A stretch of DNA of 45,312 nt, taken from the IMG/VR virus record IMGVR_UViG_3300025292_000006, positions 1-45,312 of that record. One strand, 5' to 3'. The first letter of the stretch is position 1, and each line of letters begins with the position of its first letter. The DNA comes from a virus. The notes beneath the pieces are model-generated. The model searched no databases. It saw nothing but the letters and a program-made list of their open reading frames with translations, and was not told the origin of the DNA. The translations under genes and the position numbers were made by a program. Shown here one piece after another: positions 39,801 through 45,312 of this stretch.

Positions 39801-40967
39801 GGAGTGCGGTACGAGGCGTTTGCCTTTTTCGGTTCTCACCGGTGCCAGCATTTCGTGGGAATATCTTTTTCCGACAGCGCCGGGGTTTGGATTTCAGAGG
39901 CAAGTACTGGCTGGATCAATGAGCAAGTTCAGATCAGCAATGGCAAGGCGCTGACGGGCTATGCACAAGCTGGCGTCTTCGCGATCGCACCCGCCAATGC
40001 AGCCACCGCGATGTTCTTTGTTCGGAAATCCGCGACCCTACCCGGCCAAGCGAATAGCTACATGCACATGGTCAGGCCGTACTTCGGCGAGGCATACCCC
40101 AACCAGACGCAATTCTCGCCTTGGGAGCCGGGTGGTATCACCACGATCGGTGCGGATTATATCCGAACGGGCGCCGTCATTGCCGGAAAGATCGCCGCGA
40201 ACGCGGTCACCGCCGGAACGATCGCGGCCGGCGCGGTGACGGCAGAGAAGATCGCCGCGAGCGCAGTGACGGCCGACAAGATTGCCGCCAACTCGATCGG
40301 CGCGGTCCACATCGCTGCGAACTCCATCACGGCGAGCAAGCTCGTCCTGACGGACTTCTCCAACATTGTCGACAACGGTTGGCAGCGGGGCACGCTGGAG
40401 GCGTGGTTTACCCAGAACCAGCAAGCCTTTTACTTCGGCCCGAACGAGCAAGGCGGGGACGCGGCCGGATACATCCTGCAAACTCTTGGCCGAGATTGCG
40501 CGACCTCGCAGCGAACCGCTTGCTCGCCGGGAGAAGCCTACTTCTTCGACGCTTGGGTCTACAATACGGACGCCAGTCGCGCGAACCTCTACGCGATTTT
40601 CACGGACGGCAACGATGGCGCCCATACGTGGTGGGCCGCGACGGGAACTGACGTCAAAAACGCTTGGGTCAGACTTCAGGGCCGGCTGACCGTACCGGCT
40701 GGCAAGGCGTTCATCCGGATGTTGTTGCAGGTTGATCGGACGGCCGGAACAGGTTCATCCACATTTTGGTCAAAGCCGGTCATGCGTCGCGCCGCGAATG
40801 CCGAGCTGATCGTCGACGGGGCCGTCACCGCGAACAAGCTGAACGTGAACAGCCTTTCAGCTATCTCCGCGAACTTCGGCGACGCCTACTTCTCCGGCAT
40901 CGCCCGAAGCGTCAACGGCAAGCTCCTGTTGGACTTCAACAACGGCGGCATCGAGGTATTCACCTGA
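36801..40967 (+). CDS. tail tip attachment / host specificity protein J-like
   Basis: A 1388-residue protein. Residues 1-50 are hydrophobic; 50-600 resemble the core of lambda gpJ-type tip proteins (RAYYAKWDKGNKMNADVFIL, RSGRSIVGEGKSLGQLDLAS). After 600 the protein has two blocks of short repeats of the type A-V-T-A-D-K-I (616-756 and 1123-1180), each followed by a copy of a domain of about 160 residues beginning LVLTDFSNI and ending in PVMRRA-x2-AELIVDGA (758-918 and 1181-1343). A third jelly-roll-like domain lies between. Such C-terminal domains usually bind the host receptor. Confidence 0.88.
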   Translation: MAIFSAIGTLLAGTATLSLFGASISVAKLIGGALAFGTKFAFSKATQPKKQKFTAVQGQVQMGGDVPAGSLFGTGKTKGHRAYYAKWDKGNKMNADVFILANGWCDGLEPYVYMFGSKANLIAKPVVGGEAARYFVEGYIDGDGNSSIDIRFYDGRPGQVADAELVSKTAALGNSWKNTSRLSGICYVVVYRYYHLKFFRDAGRGRPDFEWVLRGLREYDPTKDSTVAGGNGPQRINDRSTWVHTLNPAIHRLNYQLGLRGLRSGRSIVGEGKSLGQLDLASYFTAINYCRTLRKGKPVYQCSLWVDGDTDHTEALSAFDDAMAGYGVNRRGLSGVIVGAPQIPVLDITPQDIPAKRAKQKQLRKSAFALYNHLSGQFTSPDAMWNPESLKTVVVNADVAADKRPRQTSNDFLQVHDADVAQYLLNIRYRQNRKGGTATVPVSRRVGFAVQEGEWVTYEGKTWMVAEWRLSEQFEGTLELTEAGADIYDDADIAPGPIVIPPLAPINPSQLSVIQNFGVVTDVIAGASGSQVPCLRFTWTPPEDPTIVSVNITYQIVGDTQTFSDVSNDPESGLKLTTDNVVSGKAYRAKATITTNPDRFRTETPWVTTAAPTGNLSVLDNSITATKIADAAVTADKIMNEAITSIKLAAEAVTTAKIQVGAIDALRLADNSVVANKIANAAVTGAKIADAAITGTKIVDLAITETKIANDAISTPKLQALAVSADKLQANSVTAGKIAANAVTATALAADSVTARSLVLTDFSNIADNGWQQGTLDGWSTSFMQEFVLAAAAGDQAGWRMRSIGRDQAVSQWIACTPGEQYYLEAWVYQTDASPANLYWFAWDATGVSWTGQAIATTNLKNQWVRLRGIATVPAGKVRIAMALTTDRTAGVGTETYWTKPVMRRASGAELIVDGAILAKHLSVGSGKNMLPNTENYGFTQDWSYWNQNGIANRQWSYRSDGDTWALAGQPVTIVLEQTDANADFSAQQWTCDRRIPVKAGVRYEAFAFFGSHRCQHFVGISFSDSAGVWISEASTGWINEQVQISNGKALTGYAQAGVFAIAPANAATAMFFVRKSATLPGQANSYMHMVRPYFGEAYPNQTQFSPWEPGGITTIGADYIRTGAVIAGKIAANAVTAGTIAAGAVTAEKIAASAVTADKIAANSIGAVHIAANSITASKLVLTDFSNIVDNGWQRGTLEAWFTQNQQAFYFGPNEQGGDAAGYILQTLGRDCATSQRTACSPGEAYFFDAWVYNTDASRANLYAIFTDGNDGAHTWWAATGTDVKNAWVRLQGRLTVPAGKAFIRMLLQVDRTAGTGSSTFWSKPVMRRAANAELIVDGAVTANKLNVNSLSAISANFGDAYFSGIARSVNGKLLLDFNNGGIEVFT

Positions 40968-42496
40968 TGGCGAGGATCCGGATCGGCAACGACTACACCG
41001 GCGCCGGTGCGCTGAAGATCATGAAAAGCAACGCCGACGATCCCTATTCGACGCCGGATAGTGAGCGCTGGAAGTTCCTCTACAACAGCAAGTTCGGCAT
41101 TCAGGCGAGCTTGTGCGACATCTGGGTCGTCAACACGTTCCAGGCGGGCAACGGCGTCACCTACTATCCGCCCGGAAGCAATGCGGCGACATTCACTTAC
41201 ATGTCTCTCACCGTTGCGCAGGGAACGCTTTGGGGCTTTCGCAACTCGGCGTTCCCGACGCTCCGCTACAATGTCCCGCTATTCGACGTGAAGGCGAAGA
41301 AGGGCGGCGGCAGCAACGTCTACAATCAACAGATGGTCGCCTGGACCGACAACGGGGAATACTACCACGGTCAGGGTGGTTATTACGCCGTGGGGAATTA
41401 CGCCCAGATGGGATGGGCGGAGAACATGGTTCTCAACAACAATCTGGGGAACTTCGCCTACGGGATGCCGATCATCGTCACGCCGAATGACGGTATCGAT
41501 GCATTCAACAAATTCCGATCACGCGACAAGCGTCTGATTGTCTGGAATTTGCCGGGGAACAATGTCGCTCCGGATGATGCTCCTGTCTTGGCGCCGAACG
41601 GGACCAAGACCATCAAGATCACCTCAACTGAAACGAAGATCGCCAAGCCGGGGTACAACGTCGACACCGCGACGCCTCAACAGATGGCTTTCGACCTCTC
41701 GAAAATGCCGGTGAAGGTGATCGCGGCGGCTGACATCGCGCTGCCGGCCGGCGTGAGCTACTACAACACCGGAATTCCCCTCCCGGACACTGTCGTGCTC
41801 GACGTTCATTTCTACGACAGCGCGACGATCATGTATCCGTCCAACCCGCAAGTGCTCGATTTCGGCGCCGAGTACTGGTTCGACGGGACGAACATCGGTT
41901 TCAACGCAACAAAGGCAATGCGCGCCCGGTTCATGCTCTATCTTGAGGATACGAGCGCGCCGACGGGCGGAAGCAATAAGCCCCTTCGGAAATTCACCGA
42001 GGGTGGCGTGGACGTCGTCCAGATCCTGCGTCCAGGCTCCGCCGACCCGCCGTCATGGGCTGACATCATTGTCGATAGTCGGCGCCCGCAAGTCCAGATA
42101 CTGGCGCAAGGGTACTTCACTTTCGGCGCCGGCAATGGCGTCATCACGGACATTCCCTTTGATGGGACGGGCATGTTCCCGATGGTGAAGTACCTCACGC
42201 ATCACGGCGCCGGAAACGGTGCGAGCCTCGGACAGACCAACCTGCCGATGTCGTGGAGCGCGATGTGGCGCCTGCCGTTCGTGAAGCGGCTGAAGTACAT
42301 CTACAACGGCAACCAGGCGCACGCCGGGGAAAGCACCTATTGCGAGCTGACGGGCAACAATGCCCGGTTTGTCACCTTCGCCGGCAACGTCGGCGATTAC
42401 TACAATCGCAACGACAGTCCCGGTACGTGGCGCACCTCCGGCGCCTACGCGCCCGTTGGCATCCGCTACTTCATTTTCGGCATCCCCCAACCCTAA
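40967..42496 (+). CDS. tail fibre / receptor-binding-like protein
   Basis: A 509-residue protein (MARIRIGNDYTGAGALKIMK...), rich in Gly, Tyr, Asn and Asp and in short beta strands (e.g. DFGAEYWFDGTNIGFNATKA, ILAQGYFTFGAGNGVITDIP). It starts in a TGATG with the J-like gene. Size and composition fit a fibre or receptor-binding protein; no enzymatic motif is seen. Confidence 0.7.
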   Translation: MARIRIGNDYTGAGALKIMKSNADDPYSTPDSERWKFLYNSKFGIQASLCDIWVVNTFQAGNGVTYYPPGSNAATFTYMSLTVAQGTLWGFRNSAFPTLRYNVPLFDVKAKKGGGSNVYNQQMVAWTDNGEYYHGQGGYYAVGNYAQMGWAENMVLNNNLGNFAYGMPIIVTPNDGIDAFNKFRSRDKRLIVWNLPGNNVAPDDAPVLAPNGTKTIKITSTETKIAKPGYNVDTATPQQMAFDLSKMPVKVIAAADIALPAGVSYYNTGIPLPDTVVLDVHFYDSATIMYPSNPQVLDFGAEYWFDGTNIGFNATKAMRARFMLYLEDTSAPTGGSNKPLRKFTEGGVDVVQILRPGSADPPSWADIIVDSRRPQVQILAQGYFTFGAGNGVITDIPFDGTGMFPMVKYLTHHGAGNGASLGQTNLPMSWSAMWRLPFVKRLKYIYNGNQAHAGESTYCELTGNNARFVTFAGNVGDYYNRNDSPGTWRTSGAYAPVGIRYFIFGIPQP

Positions 42497-42508
42497 GAGG
42501 ACACCCGC

Positions 42509-43192
42509 ATGTACAGCATCGAAAACAGCTACAACCCGATGATGGAGGCGCTTCACGCGGCGATGGCGGCCGGGACCATCCATCGCTCGATGGCCGCCAC
42601 CGCATGGTGGCTCGGTCGCCAGCAGATCATGAACGAGCGCGAATACTGGTTCCAGGTCGCCGGCCGGGTCACATCTATGCTCCCGGCCGCCGATCGAGAC
42701 GCGATCGTTGCGCAGCTCGGCAAGCAAGAAGACGCCTATGTCGATAACCCGATCTCGGATTGGCCGGTTCTGCCCCCAGCGCTGGCGGGCCTGTTCACCT
42801 CCTGGGACCCCGTCCAGCCCGCTCCGGATCTTGTCGCGTTGCGGGCTGACGCTGTCCGCAAGGTCGATCGAGAAGCCGAGAAGTATCGGCGGAATTTCAT
42901 CACGCCCGGCTCCGGCCAAGTCATGGCCTACCAGCAGAAGCTTGCTGAGGCGCGCGCGGCTGTGGCCGACCCGCCGGCAGCCGAAAGCGAGATCCCGCAC
43001 ATCGTCGCAGAGGCGGCGATCGACAGCGTCACGGTCGAGGTCAAGGCCAGCGAGATCATCGCTACCTTCGTGCAGTGGCAGAACGTATCGGCCGAGATCG
43101 AGGCTAAACGCCTCGGCGCAAAGAAGGCCATAGCCGAGGCGGCCACGATCGAGGCGATCAACGCTGCCGCAAACGTCAACTATGGAGCCTGA
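42509..43192 (+). CDS. fibre-associated protein / possible fibre chaperone
   Basis: A 227-residue protein (MYSIENSYNPMMEALHAAMA...). Helical N terminus with AATAWWLGRQQIMNEREYWF, and a C-terminal helical part with TVEVKASEIIATFVQWQNVS and AKKAIAEAATIEAINAAANV, which resembles the tail-fibre assembly chaperones that follow fibre genes. GAGG precedes the ATG. Function uncertain. Confidence 0.6.
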   Translation: MYSIENSYNPMMEALHAAMAAGTIHRSMAATAWWLGRQQIMNEREYWFQVAGRVTSMLPAADRDAIVAQLGKQEDAYVDNPISDWPVLPPALAGLFTSWDPVQPAPDLVALRADAVRKVDREAEKYRRNFITPGSGQVMAYQQKLAEARAAVADPPAAESEIPHIVAEAAIDSVTVEVKASEIIATFVQWQNVSAEIEAKRLGAKKAIAEAATIEAINAAANVNYGA

Positions 43193-43193
43193 A

Positions 43194-43427
43194 ATGTCCT
43201 CACTTGCAGCATCCCTGAAGAAACAACTGGCGCTCGCCCACGAAGAGAATGAACGACATGCGAACAGCCTGGACACAGTGGTGGCAGCGCTGAATGAGAC
43301 CCTGACGGCGTTGGAGAGCCACGATCCGGATTTTGTCGCCGGCATGCGTGCGCGCTTCGGCGTGGCACGGGTGACCCCGCAGTCGGGTGTGGTTGGGGCC
43401 CTGACGGCGATATCAGACGAAGCCTAA
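43194..43427 (+). CDS. small helical protein at end of late operon
   Basis: A 77-residue protein from ATG 43194 (MSSLAASLKKQLALAHEENE...). One long coiled-coil-type helix and a short tail. GGAG lies seven bases upstream, favouring this start over 43182. Probably a fibre-related accessory or bundling protein; function unknown. Confidence 0.65.
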   Translation: MSSLAASLKKQLALAHEENERHANSLDTVVAALNETLTALESHDPDFVAGMRARFGVARVTPQSGVVGALTAISDEA

Positions 43428-43442
43428 AGGGAGTCTAGCTTC

Positions 43443-43655
43443 TCAAGCGTTCTGCCTGTGCCACGTGTCAATCGCTTCGCACAGAAACTTACGAAATGGG
43501 TGAATGAACAGTGGGCTTGCCGCGCCGTCTGGGGAAAATCGATACAGCGCGTCGGTCTCGTCAGTATCCCAAGTACCCAGAAACTCGCCGTCGTCGGTAA
43601 CGACAGAACCGTCGTCAAGCAGATTAACGCGGTATCGCGGCTTTGCGGAATCCAT
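43443..43655 (-). CDS. hypothetical protein
   Basis: A 70-residue minus-strand protein (MDSAKPRYRVNLLDDGSVVT...), acidic with RYRVNLLDDGSVVTDDGEFL strands and a C-terminal helix with Cys. GGAG lies six bases before the ATG. It follows the 41-residue membrane gene by 12 bases, so the two probably form a short operon. Confidence 0.62.
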   Translation of the reverse strand: MDSAKPRYRVNLLDDGSVVTDDGEFLGTWDTDETDALYRFSPDGAASPLFIHPFRKFLCEAIDTWHRQNA

Positions 43656-43667
43656 CTCTGTCTCCAA

Positions 43668-43793
43668 TCAGATCGCTCGCGTCACCACTTGGGCTGCGAC
43701 CGATACCAGTAAAGCCGCCAGTGCGACGGCCGTTCCAAATCGTACGATCTTCATCCGGCGCCTGCGAGCGCCATCCCAATCATAGCCCATCAT
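43668..43793 (-). CDS. 41-residue membrane protein
   Basis: The peptide begins MMGYDWDGARRRRMKIVRFG and continues TAVALAALLVSVAAQVVTRA I. GGGGGGAG lies one to four bases before the first ATG, and the YDWDGxRxRR start is common in rhizobial small proteins. One transmembrane helix after a basic, positively charged N terminus. Function unknown. Confidence 0.6.
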   Translation of the reverse strand: MMGYDWDGARRRRMKIVRFGTAVALAALLVSVAAQVVTRAI

Positions 43794-43929
43794 GCTCCCC
43801 CCTGAACGAGAGCAACCTTGCGTCCGTGCTTGTGGCGCTGGACAAATACGGGAGCAAGGTAGACGTGAGGCTTGAATGAAGGGAAATTTCAGCTGTAGAT
43901 AGCGCCGTCTGTGAATTCGAACGCTCAGA

Positions 43930-43975
43930 CGGGGCCCTCTTCTCTTATTCGTAGGAGAAGGGGCCTTTTGCGTTT
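43930..43975 (+). terminator. rho-independent terminator, end of late operon
   Basis: GGGGCCCTCTTCTC pairs with GAGAAGGGGCC (about 43931-43966, one mismatch or bulge), followed by TTTTGCGTTT. It lies beyond the late genes, downstream of a shorter hairpin CCGTCTG/CAGACGG near 43908-43932. A NusG-like antiterminator must let late transcription through any such sites until here. Confidence 0.72.
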
Positions 43976-44022
43976 CGGAGCGCGCTCGTCACGACCTGGC
44001 CGCGTGCTTTGAACAGGACCTC

Positions 44023-44361
44023 TCAGTATGAAGATGGCCAACCAGCTCGAATTCGTATGCGACCTTGGACCGGGCCACTTTCGATCAATGACAAGGGATT
44101 GTTGACCGGATCCCAGAGGATCGCATCTAGAAGCCGCGTTACCTCCTCTTCGATCCCTCTGCTTGCCACCTCGTACTCAAATACAAGATGTTGATCTGGT
44201 TGTTCTGCTTCTCGCAGTTCTTCTAACCGTTCGGCGGCGAGTGCATACGCCTCGAAAAGGTCATTCAGCTCCGCCGGGCAGACATCAGCTTCGAGCGCTC
44301 GTCGAAATTTCGGCAGTCTCACCCATAAACGGCGCCGCCCCAGTTCCCTGAGTTTTTGCAT
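44023..44361 (-). CDS. hypothetical protein, counter-oriented
   Basis: A 112-residue protein (MQKLRELGRRRLWVRLPKFR...). Basic N terminus, helical middle with LNDLFEAYALAAERLEELRE and an acidic helix. GGGAGAGG lies four to six bases before the ATG. A moron between the fibre region and the endolysin; function unknown. Confidence 0.62.
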   Translation of the reverse strand: MQKLRELGRRRLWVRLPKFRRALEADVCPAELNDLFEAYALAAERLEELREAEQPDQHLVFEYEVASRGIEEEVTRLLDAILWDPVNNPLSLIESGPVQGRIRIRAGWPSSY

Positions 44362-44706
44362 TTTCCTCTCCCATTTCAGTGCAATCTAAGGTGGCGCTGC
44401 CAAGGAAGAGTTAAATCAATATTTCAATTGCGAGCGACCTCGGTAAACGACGAGCTCACTTGTCCTGCCGAGCTTCGCCGCGTTGGCCCGACGGCAAAAC
44501 CGCAGCCCCGGGGTCTATGGGGCTGCGGTTCTGAGTGCCAGTTGTAACGTGCAGGGACAATGGCAACCGACCATAGATTGCGGGGGAGCGGGTTAATTTA
44601 GCCTTTCCACGCGGACGTGATCTTTGGAGCCCTTCAAAGCCGTTGCCGCGTCTCCCGTTGCTTTTCAGTCTTTCTACAACCTGTCCCTTTGAGAAGTATT
44701 TTCAAG
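44362..44706. other. intergenic region before endolysin with hairpin
   Basis: No convincing gene. It contains AACCGCAGCCCC and GGGGCTGCGGTT (44498-44531), an inverted pair with a short loop; on the minus strand it is followed by TTTTGCC, so it may end leftward transcripts. A promoter for the lysis genes could lie in 44560-44700, but I cannot assign one. Confidence 0.5.
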
Positions 44707-45231
44707 ATGACATACCGCCTGCCGCTGGATTGGCTCCAGCCGGTGAAGATGTCGCGTATCATCGCGCATTGGAGTGCCGGCGCCTATCGAGCATCCGAGC
44801 TCGACAAGGAGCACTATCACTTCATCGTCGAGGGTTCAGGAACCGTGGTCCGCGGCGATCACACTGTATCCGACAACGTCAACACGGCCGATGACGACTA
44901 TGCCGCCCATACCCGCGGCTGCAACACCGGGTCGATCGGAGTGTCTCTCGCCTGCATGGCTGGCGCGATCGAAAGTCCGTTCCATCCCGGCAAATTCCCG
45001 ATGACGGAAACCCAGTGGCACCGCGCCATGGACGTCATCTCGCACCTGGCCGAGTTCTATAAGATCCCTGTCACCTCGAAGACGATCCTTTCCCATGCCG
45101 AGGTTCACCCGAACCTGGGCATCAAGCAGGCCGGGAAGTGGGATTTCACCCGCCTCCCGTTCGCGCCGAACGTCATCGGCGCCAAAGCATGCGGCGACAA
45201 GATGCGCGCCGAAGTCAAAGCACGCCTCTAA
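44707..45231 (+). CDS. endolysin, N-acetylmuramoyl-L-alanine amidase
   Basis: A 174-residue amidase-2/PGRP-type endolysin that cuts the bond between muramic acid and the peptide stem. Visible zinc-site features: His21 in IIAHWSAG, then His134 (SHAEVHPN, 129-136) and Asp146 (GKWDFTRLP); the NTGSIGVSLACMAG strand is typical of the fold. Only the short catalytic domain, no cell-wall binding domain, no signal peptide. It therefore needs a holin, which is not visible beside it. The ATG at 44707 is chosen since the upstream frame does not look coding. Confidence 0.88.
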   Translation: MTYRLPLDWLQPVKMSRIIAHWSAGAYRASELDKEHYHFIVEGSGTVVRGDHTVSDNVNTADDDYAAHTRGCNTGSIGVSLACMAGAIESPFHPGKFPMTETQWHRAMDVISHLAEFYKIPVTSKTILSHAEVHPNLGIKQAGKWDFTRLPFAPNVIGAKACGDKMRAEVKARL

Positions 45232-45260
45232 CCAACCTCCAAACATCGAAGGAAACGAAC

Positions 45261-45312
45261 ATGCGTTCGCTGATCATCGTATCGGCGGCGGCCTTTGCGC
45301 TGTCCGCTTGCA
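45261..45312 (+). CDS. partial lipoprotein, possible lysis gene
   Basis: Truncated by the window end. It begins MRSLIIVSAAAFALSAC: a lipoprotein signal with the lipobox LSAC. AAGGAAA precedes the ATG. Next to an endolysin, a small lipoprotein may be an Rz1-type spanin, but it could equally be another protein. Confidence 0.6.
   Translation, partial: MRSLIIVSAAAFALSAC

Noticed and set aside
43780-45312. Search for a second copy of the tRNA-Arg 3' end (attR)
   Set aside because: No match to the tRNA end by eye; the right boundary is outside the window.
1-45312. CRISPR arrays, rRNA genes, insertion sequences
   Set aside because: No regularly spaced repeats, no rRNA-like sequence and no transposase motif were seen.

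Overview
The window is most of a temperate siphovirus prophage in an alphaproteobacterium, most likely of the Rhizobium/Agrobacterium/Sinorhizobium group. Evidence for the host is the GC-rich codon use, two DUF982 proteins, a GapR/DUF2312-type protein and many short proteins of rhizobial type. The left edge is a complete tRNA-Arg(TCT) gene at 23-99 with a tyrosine integrase just downstream, so the element has integrated at the 3' end of the tRNA. No second copy of the tRNA end is visible, so the right end (attR) lies beyond 45312.

Region 1 (183-6637, mostly minus strand) is the leftward early operon: integrase, small proteins, DUF1643, HNH nuclease, NinB, a RecT-like annealing protein and accessory proteins. 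Most genes overlap by 1-4 bases. One gene (6169-6404) carries a frameshift and one small gene (2419-2715) runs the other way. Region 2 (6638-8330) is the switch: an S24-type repressor on minus and a Cro-like HTH protein on plus. Two facing promoters have the same TTGACT -35 box and a shared CGCGACAATCGCAAA operator core.

Region 3 (8082-16605, plus) is the rightward early operon: Cro-like protein, DUF2312 protein, small proteins, HNH nuclease, a beta-class DNA methyltransferase, a DUF1064 nuclease-like protein, a replication-initiator-like protein, a LuxR-type HTH protein and a NusG/RfaH-like antiterminator that probably switches on the late genes. Two DUF982 genes lie antisense within it.

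Region 4 (16606-19182) is a patchwork of small membrane proteins, a terminase-small-subunit-like fragment and a trypsin-like serine protease on minus. Region 5 (19183-43427, plus) is the late operon: metallopeptidase, terminase subunits, portal with a C-terminal Acb1-like 2H phosphoesterase domain, DUF2213 protease/scaffold, decoration and capsid proteins, connectors, tail genes, tape measure, tail tip and fibre. The tail chaperone has a textbook -1 slippery site. The putative tail terminator is broken by an out-of-frame deletion, so the prophage may be defective. Minus-strand accessory genes (morons) interrupt the late operon in at least seven places. Region 6 (43428-45312) holds small reverse genes, a terminator, an amidase endolysin and the start of a lipoprotein.

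The points most worth a second look are the portal-Acb1 fusion, the trypsin-like protease cassette between two related terminase-fragment sequences, the paired operator/promoter design with a probably leaderless cro-like gene, and the two lesions that may have disabled the phage.
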